Of a stretch of DNA of 64,000 bases, positions 18,679 to 27,394 are shown in pieces (position 1 is the stretch's first letter; each line of letters opens with the position of its first letter). The notes under the pieces were generated by a model. It worked only from the letters and a program-made list of their open reading frames with translations, did no database searches and was not told the DNA's origin. The position numbers and the translations under genes were made by a program. This DNA comes from Desulfocapsa sp. (GTDB taxonomy: Bacteria > Desulfobacterota > Desulfobulbia > Desulfobulbales > Desulfocapsaceae). The DNA lies in contig JAQYVF010000010.1 of the NCBI GenBank assembly GCA_030145625.1, positions 1 through 64,000 on the forward strand, read 5' to 3'.

Positions 18679-20064
18679 TTAGTTTAATAAGCCATGTTTT
18701 TTAAGCTTATAGCGAAAGGTGTCATACTTCATGCGTAGGAGAGAAGCGGCCTTTTTCTGGGTATTGTTGCTTTGCTCCATGGCCTGGTGAATGAAATTTT
18801 TTTCAAGTTCATCAATGTCAACTCCTTCCGGGGGCAGAATAAAGGAACCATGTGAAACTGATTCAGAATATGGCGTTTCACTACCGACAACCTCAGGAGG
18901 AAGATGCTGCGGTTCGATCATGGAGGGATTTTTGAGAACGACGAGGCGCTCCACCATGTTTTTGAGTTCCCGGACATTGCCGGGCCACTCATAATTGATC
19001 ATCAACTCCTGACTGGCTGCGTTAAAGCCCTGAATGGTGTCTTTCATGTAACGCTGGTTATAGTGTGCGAGAAAATGTTCGGCCAGGGGCATGATGTCAT
19101 CCTGACGTTTATGCAGGGGTGGGACTTGGAGGTGGAAAGTGTTTAATCGATAAAAGAGGTCGAGGCGAAAGTCTCCCTTGTCCACCAAAGCCTTAATATC
19201 CTGATTGGTGGTGGCAATAATCGTAACTGTAACTGGGATTTCTTCCTGCCCACCTACTCGTCTGATTCGCCGCTCTTCCAGGGCTCGCAGGAGTTTACTC
19301 TGCAACTCTACTTTCATCTCGGCTATTTCATCAAGGAGCAGACAGCCACCATCGGCGAGTTCAAAGAGCCCCTTCTTATCATGACTGGCATCGGTGAAGG
19401 TTCCTTTGCTATGACCAAAGAGTTCCGCCTCCAGAAGGGACTCTGGCAGGGCTGCGCAGTTGATACGGATAAGAGGGGTCTGGCTCCCGTTACTGAGGAG
19501 GTGATGGAGGTGGCCGGCCACTAACTCTTTACCTGTTCCAGATTCTCCGGTGACCAGCACTGTATCCACCCTGGCCTGGGCAATGGTTTGAATTTCATTA
19601 AATAGACTCTGGGTGGCAGGATCCTGGCCGATGAGTTGTTTATGGTTTCGATCTTGACAACGTTTGCGAAAATATCCCACTTCATGGCGAAGTTTTTCTT
19701 TTTCCAGTGCCCTGGCTACCACCAGAAGTACTTCGTCCATGTTAAAGGGTTTGGTGAGATAATCAATGGCCCCGAGTTTCATGGCCTTTACTGAGGTCTC
19801 CACTGTGTCATCCGCAGTGAGCATGATTACCTGGGTGGAGACATTCTGTTTTTTAATCTCGGCAAGAATTTCAAGACCACTTATCCCCGGAAGATTATTG
19901 TCAAGCATGGTGATATCCGGAACCCAATTGCTAATTTCGCTAATGATGTTTTTGGTAGTACTTTCATAGCGCACTGCATGTCCTGCATTTTTTAAAGCCC
20001 GTGCCAGCATGGAGCCGATGAATGTATCATCCTCAACAACAAAAATTCTGCCTTTAACTTGCAT
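18679..20064 (-). CDS. NtrC-family sigma54-dependent response regulator
   Basis: Transcription activator of 461 residues. A receiver domain (IFVVEDD near the N-terminus, phospho-Asp in DITMLDNNLP, Lys in TKPF) is followed by an AAA+ domain with Walker A GESGTGKE and Walker B-like GGCLLLDEIAEM. A Fis-type helix-turn-helix lies at the C-terminus (KKAASLLRMKYDTFRYKLKK). The sigma54-contact loop reads GTFTDA instead of GAFTGA. The start at 20064 has a GGAGGA site and overlaps the kinase stop by 11 bases, so the pair is co-translated. Its likely target is the cytochrome gene downstream, with paired palindromes and a sigma54-type promoter between. Confidence 0.92.
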   Translation of the reverse strand: MQVKGRIFVVEDDTFIGSMLARALKNAGHAVRYESTTKNIISEISNWVPDITMLDNNLPGISGLEILAEIKKQNVSTQVIMLTADDTVETSVKAMKLGAIDYLTKPFNMDEVLLVVARALEKEKLRHEVGYFRKRCQDRNHKQLIGQDPATQSLFNEIQTIAQARVDTVLVTGESGTGKELVAGHLHHLLSNGSQTPLIRINCAALPESLLEAELFGHSKGTFTDASHDKKGLFELADGGCLLLDEIAEMKVELQSKLLRALEERRIRRVGGQEEIPVTVTIIATTNQDIKALVDKGDFRLDLFYRLNTFHLQVPPLHKRQDDIMPLAEHFLAHYNQRYMKDTIQGFNAASQELMINYEWPGNVRELKNMVERLVVLKNPSMIEPQHLPPEVVGSETPYSESVSHGSFILPPEGVDIDELEKNFIHQAMEQSNNTQKKAASLLRMKYDTFRYKLKKHGLLN

Positions 20065-21487
20065 TTTCAGTTCCTCCGGAAATGGGCAGGGTGATAAGAA
20101 AAAGTGCCCCACCTTCTGGAGAGTTACTGGCGACGATAGTCCCGTGGTGCAGGTCTATAAGGGTTTTACAGGTGGCCAGGCCAAGACCGGATCCTTTTGC
20201 CTTGGTGGTAAAGAACGGTTTGAAAATATCGTCAAGAAGTGTTTCCTCAATGCCGCATCCTGTATCGGAAATTGCCACACTTATTGTCTCTGCGGTTGTG
20301 TTTGTTGTTATGACAACAGAGAGAGTCCCTCCTTCCGGCATGGCCGCTGTAGCGTTAAGAAAAAGATTGAGAAAGACCTGATAGAGATGGTTTGCATCAG
20401 CATTGATGATGGGTGAAATCTTCTCCTTGTCCCAGCATACTGTTACCTCTTGAGTCAGTATTGATGGAATGAAGAGAAGAGCCCGATCAATGATTTCCTG
20501 TAAGCCAACGCTGATAAATTGTGGGGGCTTGGGTCTGGCAAATTCAAGCATGTTTGTAAACAAACCTTCTATTCGGTCAACCTCCCTTACCACCTGAATG
20601 AGGATTTCCCGGTCTTCCTGAGCAACTGCCGATTCACTTGAGAGCACCTCCATAGCCGCTTTAATGCCAGCAAGTGGATTACGAACCTCATGAGCCAGAG
20701 TGGTTGCAATCTTGCCGCAGGTGACTAATTGTTCGCTACGTTGAAGTTGTAGCATCTGTGTTTTCAGGGAAGCGGACATGGCATTAAAAGAGTTTGCCAG
20801 TTCTCCAAATTCATATTTTAAGCCCAGGACCCGATAGTCAAAATCTCCTTGCTTGATTTTTTGGGTTGCAGTCAACAATCCTTGTAATGGCTTTGTGAAA
20901 CTTCGAATCAGCATAAAGGATGTAAAAATTACCATAACCAGTCCACTACAGGTAATGATATAAAGTAGCCATTTGCTTTTTATGGCTAGATATCGAGCGA
21001 CCTTGGTTTCACCGGTGAGCTGTTGCGATGATTTGGTAAAAAGATCCAGGCCATGGTCGTAAAGTTCATGGCCCATAATGAAGGCTTGAACATTCATGAG
21101 TTCGTGGTCTGGGTGATCGGTATGTTCAAATACTTGTTTCATGATATCCTGAAAAGCTACGCCTTTTTGAGAAAACGATTTGATCTTGTCGGCAACAGGC
21201 TGGGGATGATGACAGGTGGTGCAGGAGGAGGCTGTTTTGCCAAGGGCAACGATTTGGTTCAGCATTTCGTTGTTTTTGGTGTCACCATTGGTGCGGTGAA
21301 GAATCCCGTCATGCTGAACCTTTTTGACTTCCATGAGTACACGGGTGCAGTTACGATCCTTTTCGTAACGGCCTATAAGATCGTCAAGGCTGTTGATTGC
21401 CTGCTCAATATTGAAGATAACAAAAGTTGTTCCAAGGACAAGAATCAGGACAATGAGGGACAAAAGCGTGAGAAAACGTTTTTTCAT
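20054..21487 (-). CDS. Membrane histidine kinase with periplasmic c-type heme motif
   Basis: Sensor kinase of 477 residues. TM1 is at about 7-27, a periplasmic helical sensor region at about 28-172 contains SCTTCHHPQP (CxxCH at residues 89-93), and TM2 is at about 174-196. A HAMP domain and a HisKA domain with the phospho-acceptor in LAHEVRNPLAG come next, then HATPase_c with NLFLNATAAMPEGG, DTGCGIEE and GSGLGLA. The CxxCH lies on the periplasmic side, where cytochrome c maturation would attach heme. This implies a redox, gas or ligand sensor, comparable to c-type-heme sensors described in Geobacter. It overlaps the sigma54 regulator gene and is its evident partner. Confidence 0.9.
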   Translation of the reverse strand: MKKRFLTLLSLIVLILVLGTTFVIFNIEQAINSLDDLIGRYEKDRNCTRVLMEVKKVQHDGILHRTNGDTKNNEMLNQIVALGKTASSCTTCHHPQPVADKIKSFSQKGVAFQDIMKQVFEHTDHPDHELMNVQAFIMGHELYDHGLDLFTKSSQQLTGETKVARYLAIKSKWLLYIITCSGLVMVIFTSFMLIRSFTKPLQGLLTATQKIKQGDFDYRVLGLKYEFGELANSFNAMSASLKTQMLQLQRSEQLVTCGKIATTLAHEVRNPLAGIKAAMEVLSSESAVAQEDREILIQVVREVDRIEGLFTNMLEFARPKPPQFISVGLQEIIDRALLFIPSILTQEVTVCWDKEKISPIINADANHLYQVFLNLFLNATAAMPEGGTLSVVITTNTTAETISVAISDTGCGIEETLLDDIFKPFFTTKAKGSGLGLATCKTLIDLHHGTIVASNSPEGGALFLITLPISGGTENAS

Positions 21488-21891
21488 GTGACAGGGTGAC
21501 CTCGTGTCTTTATAGAGGGAGAAACGCTAATTGAACAGGTTTTGTTTCACAAATTATGCCTCGGTTGAGGGATAGGATGTTTCTAAATAGTAAATAAAAC
21601 AATTTGGTTAACGTCGTGGCGAGGGGCCGTTTGATACCGCATAAAGATGTACCACTATGTCATAGTTGTAGCCGGGGAAATGTGAGAGGTCAAGGGAACC
21701 AGGTAAGGTATTATTATTTTTCCTCTCAGGGAGTGGCTTGAGGGAAGAGAGAACAGGAGATCTGTTTTTCTTTGAGGAGCGGGTTTATACGAAAAGTGGG
21801 CTTGGTGTGGTTCGTTTATCTGTTAGAATTGTGTAGGGGAGTGTTCGTCGTTTACTGGGGGAAGTGGAGGAGATTCCTCCTGGTTATCTAA
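21488..21891. other. Gene-free region upstream of the kinase gene
   Basis: About 400 bp between two minus-strand genes. It should hold the promoter of the kinase-regulator operon. Short imperfect palindromes (CTATG-T-CATAG near 21654; GGAGGA/TCCTCC near 21868) are present, but no copy of GCCATATGGC and no convincing sigma54-type site was found. Confidence 0.4.
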
Positions 21892-22581
21892 TTATGGAGG
21901 ATTATCATTAAAAACAACATGATACTTTGCAACTGCCTCTTGAGTCCTGGAGTTGATAATTTTGAGAGAGATTGGAAAACTTTCTTTCTGGCTCTGTGAT
22001 GATTTTGGACATTTTTTTAAAAATTTCCCGGCTTGATGCAATGCTATTCTCCCATCAAGCAATAGTAGCCCACCGATGACGCCTTCAACAACAAATGAAA
22101 GATCTTTTTCAATATTTTTAAGATGATTTGCCTGTTGGGGGGATATTCCGTTAAAAGATAAGGTTTTTATATCACGAGATATGGTTGGGGACGTTGTTGC
22201 TTCGACGTCGCCAAAATATTGAGTATTTAACCATGTACATTGAAGATAGGCAGGACCTGAACATTGTTCACACTGTTTGAATACCGATATCAGTTCTCCA
22301 AACTCCCCAATGATTTGTAAATTCAGTATCCTTTCTGCTGCACTGTATTCTACTTTTGTGTTTCCAATGTTTTGACATTTTATGGGGTCGCCACAAGGTA
22401 GCATATCGTCTTCAGGGAGGCTGTCATTCCACCAATTTATAATCTTGTACAACAAAATGTCATTGTTATTCACATGACATTTTTCAGAAATGAACGAATG
22501 TGCAGTTTCATTGCCAAAAGCTTCTTGAATAAGAGCGTGAAAGGATAAAAAAATAATAGTCAGGAAGAGGAATGTTTTCAT
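21892..22581 (-). CDS. Secreted cysteine-containing protein of unknown function
   Basis: A 229-residue protein with an N-terminal signal peptide (MKTFLFLTIIFLSFHALIQE). The mature part carries seven cysteines, including CGDPIKC and CEQCSGPAYLQC, suggesting disulfides or a metal site. There is no CxxCH, so it is not a c-type cytochrome. A second hydrophobic stretch (VVEGVIGGLLLLDG) lies near residue 165. No family is recognised. It may belong to the kinase-cytochrome region only by position, as a 400-bp gap separates it from the kinase. Confidence 0.65.
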   Translation of the reverse strand: MKTFLFLTIIFLSFHALIQEAFGNETAHSFISEKCHVNNNDILLYKIINWWNDSLPEDDMLPCGDPIKCQNIGNTKVEYSAAERILNLQIIGEFGELISVFKQCEQCSGPAYLQCTWLNTQYFGDVEATTSPTISRDIKTLSFNGISPQQANHLKNIEKDLSFVVEGVIGGLLLLDGRIALHQAGKFLKKCPKSSQSQKESFPISLKIINSRTQEAVAKYHVVFNDNPP

Positions 22582-22847
22582 TAAGCTATAGTAACATAAT
22601 TTTCCGATTTGTGGGTTGGAAGAGAATGATGGTAGAGGATGTCTTCCACATTTTTAAGTTAAAGGAACACACCATGTTCCCACACTAAACACGGAAGAAA
22701 ATCAATTGAATAATGTTTCATTCCTGCAAGTTCTGATGGTGTTTTTGGGTGAGGGGTTCACACTTACGGTAACGAGGGTTGCTTTTAAAGAGGTTAAAAG
22801 GTCATAGGATTGTTAAACAGTAATTGCCCTTTCCTGCGTTTCCCTTT
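22582..22847. other. Gene-free stretch before the tandem repeats
   Basis: About 265 bp upstream of a divergent minus-strand gene, continuing into the 101-bp repeats. A possible promoter for the secreted protein on the minus strand lies here. Nothing else was recognised. Confidence 0.4.
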
Positions 22848-23140
22848 AGATTCTTGCTCAGTTGATTTGAAGAGGTATTGCCGCAAACTGCTGATGTTTG
22901 AAATCGTAACCTTCTCAGTTACCACCAAGAATCTTATCCTTTAGGGCTAGATTCTTGCTCAGTTGATTTGAAGAGTTATTGCCGCAAACTGCTGATGTTT
23001 GAAATCGTAACCTTCTCAGTTACCACCAAGAATCTTATCCTTTAGGGCTAGATTCTTGCTCAGTTGATTTGAAGAGGTATTGCCGCAAACTGCTGATATT
23101 TGAAACCGTAACCTTCTCAGTTACCATCAAGAACCTTATA
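22848..23140 (+). repeat. Three tandem copies of a 101-bp repeat with self-complementary ends
   Basis: Copies start at 22848, 22949 and 23050, exactly 101 bp apart. The first two are almost identical; the third diverges toward its end. In copies 1 and 2 the unit begins AGATTCTTG and contains CAAGAATCT about 70 bases later, a perfect 9-bp inverted repeat (22848-22856 with 22926-22934 in copy 1); copy 3 has one mismatch. A second small inverted repeat GTAAC/GTTAC lies inside. The array ends about 50 bp before rlmL. It has no spacers, so it is not a CRISPR array. Confidence 0.9.
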
Positions 23141-23189
23141 CCCCTCAACGGGGTACTAAAAAATATCCTTTAGGGGTAGTCTAATTACC

Positions 23190-25343
23190 ATGACGGAAAA
23201 TAAGAACACAATCTACAGTCTCACGGCCAGCTGTGCGGCCGGTCTTGAGACACTGGTGAGCCAGGAAGTGCAGACCTTTGGCGGTACTGAGATTGAAAAG
23301 GCCAGGGGACTGGTGACCTGGCAGGGGGAGCTGGAATCTGCCTACCGAACCTGTCTCTGGTCGCGCTATGCCTCGCGTATCTTTCTCAAGCTTGCTGAGT
23401 TTCCGGCTCAGGATGAAGATGCACTCTACCAGGGAGCCCTGGAAGTGAACTGGGCGGAGCAGATGCGGGTGAGTGACAGTTTTGCCGTGGACTGCAGTAT
23501 CAGCCAGTCAGCCATCAATCACAGCCGTTTTGCCGCCCTGCGGGTCAAAGATGCCCTGGTGGATCAGTTTCGCGAGCAATGCGGGGAGCGGCCCAGTGTG
23601 TCGGTTGAGCGACCTGACCTGAGAATTCGTCTGTATATCCATAAGGATCAGGCCACACTCTCTCTGGATCTTTCCGGTGAGAGTCTGCACCGGCGTGGAT
23701 ATCGCAGTGATGGCGGCAGTCTGGCCCCTCTGAAGGAGAGTCTGGCTGCGGCCATTGTTACCCTTGCCGGATGGACACCTGAGACAGCACAAGACACCAT
23801 GCTTCTTGATCCCATGTGTGGTTCCGGAACATTGCTCATTGAAGGTGCCTTGATTTATGGTGACGCCGCCCCCGGTCTTTCCCGCAGCTATTTTGGATTT
23901 AATGGCTGGAAGGAGCATGATGCTGCACTTTGGTCACGACTGGTGGAAGAGGCTGTGCAGCGGGAGGAAGCCGGGCTTAATAGGGAGTGGCCTCTCATCC
24001 TTGGTTATGATGCGGACCCGCGTGCTGTCGCCGTTGCCAGAAAGAATATCGAGAACGCCGGTCTTGAGGATCGAATTGTAATCAAACAGAGCCAGCTGGC
24101 TCATCTCCGCCGCCCGGCAGGAAAAGGACTTCTGGTGGTTAATCCACCTTATGGAGAACGGCTGGCTGAAAAAGATGAGGCGGAACAACTGCACCGTGCC
24201 CTGGGGCGTATCTGCAAGCGGGAGCTGGATGGCTGGCAGCTTGGTATCTTTACCGCCAACCCGGACTTCGGCGATCGTATGGGGATCAAATGGGAGGAGA
24301 CCCATCGCCTCTATAATGGCCCCATCAACTGTCGTCTTTTCTGTGGCCGGGCACAGGCGGAGGAAGAGCAGGAATTCTTGTGGACCATGGCCAGTGAGCA
24401 GGGACCGGCAGAGGCCGAGGAGTTTGGCAATCGGCTGCGCAAAAATTCGAAAAAAATAATGAAATGGGCCAAACGGCAGGGAGTGCGTTGTTTTCGTCTC
24501 TATGACCGGGACCTTCCTCATTATAATGTGTCGGTGGATATCTATGAAAAGTGGATTCTGGTCCAGGAATACGCAGCACCGGCAACTGTTGATGAGAAGA
24601 TAGCTGCCCAGCGTTTTCAGCAGAGTCTGGCTCAGATCCGTCACCTCTTTGCAGTACGCCGGGACCGGGTTTTTCTTAAGACCAGAAGAAAACAAAAAGG
24701 CAAGGCCCAGTATCAGAAACAGGCGCAGCGTAAGAAGATGCATGTGGTGCGGGAGGGAGACTGTTTTCTTTTGGTCAATTTTACCGATTACCTGGATACC
24801 GGACTCTTTCTCGATCATCGCAGCATTCGTGCCAGGGTGGGACAAGAGGCGGCAGGAAAGCGTTTTCTCAATCTCTATGGCTATACCGGTTCAGCCACGG
24901 TCCATGCGGCTGTGGGTGGAGCGGAGACGACTACCACTGTGGATCTTTCAGCTAACTATCTGAGTTGGGCCAGGGCAAATCTGAGTCTCAATGGCTTTGG
25001 TGGTCTGGCCCATGAAACAGTGACGGCAGATTGTCTCCAGTGGCTGCAGGAGAACAGGGGAACATATGACCTGATCTTTGTTGATCCTCCCACCTTTTCC
25101 AATACCAAAAAACAGAGGCTGGTTTTTGATGTGCAGCGGGATCATAAGATGTTGCTGGAAAAAGCCATGAATCGCCTGGCCGATGACGGTCTTCTTCTCT
25201 TTTCAACCAATTTCAGGAGATTCCAGATGGATGAATCACTGGCTGAACGTTTTGCAATGCGCAATATCAGTCGGGATAGCATCCCGATGGATTTTGCACG
25301 AAACAGCCGAATCCATCAGTGTTGGGAAATACGTAGAAAATAG
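23190..25343 (+). CDS. rlmL: Bifunctional 23S rRNA methyltransferase RlmKL
   Basis: SAM-dependent rRNA methyltransferase of 717 residues; the family methylates G2445 (N2) and G2069 (N7) of 23S rRNA. An N-terminal THUMP domain (about 45-160) is followed by a first Rossmann methyltransferase (LLDPMCGSGTLLIEGAL and catalytic NPPYGERL). A second C-terminal methyltransferase contains LNLYGYTGSATVHAA and DPPTFSNTKK. Length and domain order match RlmL of enterobacteria (~700 residues). The stop codon abuts an inserted palindromic element whose target duplication includes the TAG. Before that insertion the gene would have been 17 bases from the thioredoxin-like gene. Confidence 0.95.
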   Translation: MTENKNTIYSLTASCAAGLETLVSQEVQTFGGTEIEKARGLVTWQGELESAYRTCLWSRYASRIFLKLAEFPAQDEDALYQGALEVNWAEQMRVSDSFAVDCSISQSAINHSRFAALRVKDALVDQFREQCGERPSVSVERPDLRIRLYIHKDQATLSLDLSGESLHRRGYRSDGGSLAPLKESLAAAIVTLAGWTPETAQDTMLLDPMCGSGTLLIEGALIYGDAAPGLSRSYFGFNGWKEHDAALWSRLVEEAVQREEAGLNREWPLILGYDADPRAVAVARKNIENAGLEDRIVIKQSQLAHLRRPAGKGLLVVNPPYGERLAEKDEAEQLHRALGRICKRELDGWQLGIFTANPDFGDRMGIKWEETHRLYNGPINCRLFCGRAQAEEEQEFLWTMASEQGPAEAEEFGNRLRKNSKKIMKWAKRQGVRCFRLYDRDLPHYNVSVDIYEKWILVQEYAAPATVDEKIAAQRFQQSLAQIRHLFAVRRDRVFLKTRRKQKGKAQYQKQAQRKKMHVVREGDCFLLVNFTDYLDTGLFLDHRSIRARVGQEAAGKRFLNLYGYTGSATVHAAVGGAETTTTVDLSANYLSWARANLSLNGFGGLAHETVTADCLQWLQENRGTYDLIFVDPPTFSNTKKQRLVFDVQRDHKMLLEKAMNRLADDGLLLFSTNFRRFQMDESLAERFAMRNISRDSIPMDFARNSRIHQCWEIRRK

Positions 25344-25503
25344 GTAACTATTCAGCAGCACTTAATCTTCGTCCATTTAGGTCTTCTCGAATAGCACTAG
25401 TATGCTTCGAAGTCCTAACTGAACGAATATAAAGCACTGCTAAACAGTTACAGAGCGGTTGTTCGCTAATTATTAGGCCTTAGCTGAATAGTTACGAAAA
25501 TAG
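25336..25503. mobile_element. MITE-like palindromic insertion with 8-bp target duplication
   Basis: A 152-bp unit (25344-25495) with perfect 12-bp terminal inverted repeats GTAACTATTCAG / CTGAATAGTTAC. It is flanked by the direct repeat GAAAATAG at 25336-25343 and 25496-25503. The interior is a long imperfect palindrome, and an inner copy of the end (ACAGTTAC ending at 25451) marks a 108-bp sub-unit. It has no coding capacity. The left duplication includes the rlmL stop codon TAG. Structure and duplication fit a non-autonomous transposable element. Confidence 0.85.
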
Positions 25504-25520
25504 AAAAGAGGGAAACAGAG

Positions 25521-25892
25521 ATGCTAAAAGATATTTCTCCCGCAGAAGTAAGAGAGCAGATTGAACAGGGAGAGACCTTTGTGGTCAATGTAGTCGCTTC
25601 CTGGTGCCCGGACTGTGTGGAGCGGCAACACCCTCATCTTCCCGGATTTGTAGAAAAGATGGAAAGAGCGGAGGTTCCGGTCTATCAATGTAGGGTGCAG
25701 GAGGAAAAACTGGTTTTCATCTCCAGTGCTCACGAAACCCTCACCAATGCTTTTGGTGGACACGGCTATCCGCGCACAGTCCTGGTGATCAAGGGAGTAG
25801 TTGAGGATTCCAGGGTTGAGGTCATGGATCCTCTTACTCTGGATATGTTGGCGACTGAATATATGGAAAGGGTTCGTTTAGCTTTTTCCTGA
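25521..25892 (+). CDS. Thioredoxin-like protein with CPDC motif
   Basis: A small cytoplasmic protein of 123 residues with a thioredoxin-fold active site WCPDC (about residues 28-32) after the strand FVVNVVAS, and a proline loop GYPRTV near residue 89. It lacks a signal peptide. It probably reduces disulfides or a specific partner. An AGAGGG ribosome-binding site precedes the ATG. It likely began as the second gene of an rlmL operon now interrupted by the palindromic insertion. The 3' end overlaps the convergent zinc-ribbon gene by 15 bases. Confidence 0.82.
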   Translation: MLKDISPAEVREQIEQGETFVVNVVASWCPDCVERQHPHLPGFVEKMERAEVPVYQCRVQEEKLVFISSAHETLTNAFGGHGYPRTVLVIKGVVEDSRVEVMDPLTLDMLATEYMERVRLAFS

Positions 25893-26264
25893 GGTATCTT
25901 CTTTCTTGGGTGGAAACTGCAGGAGCTTGCCTTCTTTTTTCGTGGGTGGCGGTCCACACTTTGTGCAGTTGCTACACCCTTTGTTCAGCATGGATTGAAC
26001 CAGCTTGAGAAAGGTCGTTCTGCATGTGGGACAGAGTTGGAGAATGATTTCCTGGTAGATCTCGGCCAGGAGCTCCACCTCGTCTTTCCCGCTGATTTCG
26101 GACAGGGCCTGGGCAATGAGTTTGTCCGGATGCTTCAGGTCGGGGATGGTCTCATCTTTGCCGGCAATGATTTCTGTTCGGCAGTGATAAAAGAGTTCAC
26201 CATCAGGGAGGGGAACACCGCAGGAATCGCAGTGTCTTTTGCCGATGTTGGGAATATCTGTCAT
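25878..26264 (-). CDS. Zinc-ribbon-like cysteine-pair protein, unknown function
   Basis: A protein of 128 residues with four CxxC pairs: CDSC near the N-terminus, CPTC in the middle, and CSNC and CTKC near the C-terminus, suggesting one or two zinc sites. The middle is an acidic helical segment and the tail is Lys/Pro-rich (PPPTKKEGKLLQFPPKKE). No family is recognised. It precedes nothing obvious and lies downstream of the amidohydrolase on the same strand, 40 bp away, so the two may be co-transcribed. Confidence 0.65.
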   Translation of the reverse strand: MTDIPNIGKRHCDSCGVPLPDGELFYHCRTEIIAGKDETIPDLKHPDKLIAQALSEISGKDEVELLAEIYQEIILQLCPTCRTTFLKLVQSMLNKGCSNCTKCGPPPTKKEGKLLQFPPKKEDTSGKS

Positions 26265-26304
26265 ATACTTTACATTCTGAGTTTTTTAATTTTTGGCTCG
26301 TATC

Positions 26305-27093
26305 CTAAAGAGCAAGGAGTTCCTGGGCGTTTTCACCAAGGATGGCGGTGACAAGTTTCGGGTCGAGCTGCAAAGTCTTCAGGCGGGCAATGCAATCTGC
26401 CTGATCATCCCAGGGTGAATCGCTTCCAAAGAGAAGGTACTCTGCCCGATGGCGGGTCAGCATTCGTATAGCCTGCTCTTTATGAAGATACTGGAGGGCA
26501 AAAGATATTTCCATGTAAATTTTTTTGCCGATGAGCATCTCTTCCACCTCGTCCCAGAGATGCCATCCTCCAAAGTGGGTGGTGATAAGGCGCAGATTGG
26601 GAAACTCTTGATGGAGGATGAGGATCTGAGCCGGGTCGGCACAGCGGATACGGGGGTAGGCAATGTCATATCCGCAATGGACCACAAGCAGCAGGCCGGT
26701 TTCGCTCAGGGCTTCATAAAAAGGGGTCAGTCTTTTTTCGCTCAGGAAGTAATTCTGGTAGTAGGGGTGCATTTTGATCCCGACAAAGCCTTTTCGGTGT
26801 ACAGTGTAGACTTTTTCCACGCAATCTGGGTCATCAGGGTGGATAGAGGGCAGGGGAATCAGTCGCTCGCAGCGAATCTGGCTTGACCAGTCAAGAATGG
26901 AGTTAAATTGTTCGGGGCGGGTGGCAATGGAGCAGATGAGACTGCGATCAATCCCTGCCCGGTCCATAGAGGCCAGAAGGGAACTGCTGGTTCCGGAAGT
27001 GTTGGCCTTGATACCACCCTCCTTTTCCAATGCCGGAATGGCTTTGGCGGCCACATTGTCCGGAAAGGCGTGGGTATGAAAATCGATGATCAT
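26305..27093 (-). CDS. Amidohydrolase-family (TIM-barrel) metal-dependent hydrolase
   Basis: A 262-residue protein of the amidohydrolase_2/COG2159 type. The first strand carries the metal motif DFHTHAFPD (HxH), a later strand ends VVHCGYD, another gives ITTHFGGWH, and the C-terminal metal Asp fits LLFGSDSPWDD. These match a TIM-barrel hydrolase or decarboxylase using a divalent metal. The substrate is unknown. A 10-bp palindrome lies 54 bp upstream of its start and may be an operator. Confidence 0.85.
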   Translation of the reverse strand: MIIDFHTHAFPDNVAAKAIPALEKEGGIKANTSGTSSSLLASMDRAGIDRSLICSIATRPEQFNSILDWSSQIRCERLIPLPSIHPDDPDCVEKVYTVHRKGFVGIKMHPYYQNYFLSEKRLTPFYEALSETGLLLVVHCGYDIAYPRIRCADPAQILILHQEFPNLRLITTHFGGWHLWDEVEEMLIGKKIYMEISFALQYLHKEQAIRMLTRHRAEYLLFGSDSPWDDQADCIARLKTLQLDPKLVTAILGENAQELLAL

Positions 27094-27394
27094 CTTTCTT
27101 TTTGCCGAAAAGGAGAGAGCCAGTGTTGATTCAGTTAGTCTAGCGCTGGTTCAATCTTGTAGATTGAACCATTCATTTATTATAAACGTCTCTTGTAATG
27201 TCAATGTCTGATTGAGGTATTAAACTTTGCGAACAATAGTAAGGAGCCGGCTACAATCCTGCTCCAGCAAAGACCATGGCACGCATTTATACTTGGAGAC
27301 GCTCTTTTTGTACAGCTCTTGTGAAGAGAACCTGGTAAGGCTTGCTTTTTGTAAATTCGCCATGTCTCCTCTTATCTTTTGACAAATTGTCTTG
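27094..27394. other. Divergent intergenic region upstream of the ABC transporter
   Basis: About 300 bp between divergent genes. It holds the palindrome at 27147-27171 and a 47-codon minus-strand frame (27220-27363) with a purine-rich site very close to its ATG. The frame has no recognisable motif and is not called. The permease start has no clear ribosome-binding site. Confidence 0.4.
27147..27171. promoter_or_regulatory. Palindrome TGGTTCAATC-N5-GATTGAACCA
   Basis: Perfect 10-bp inverted repeat with a TTGTA loop, 54 bp upstream of the amidohydrolase start on the minus strand. There is no T-run on either side, so it fits an operator better than a terminator. No regulator gene is adjacent. 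Confidence 0.4.

Noticed and set aside
22848-23140. CRISPR array
   Set aside because: The 101-bp units are contiguous and nearly identical along their whole length, with no variable spacers and no cas genes nearby.
27220-27363. 47-codon minus-strand frame with GAGGAG before its ATG
   Set aside because: The purine-rich site is only 2 bases from the ATG and the peptide has no recognisable feature; real expression cannot be supported.
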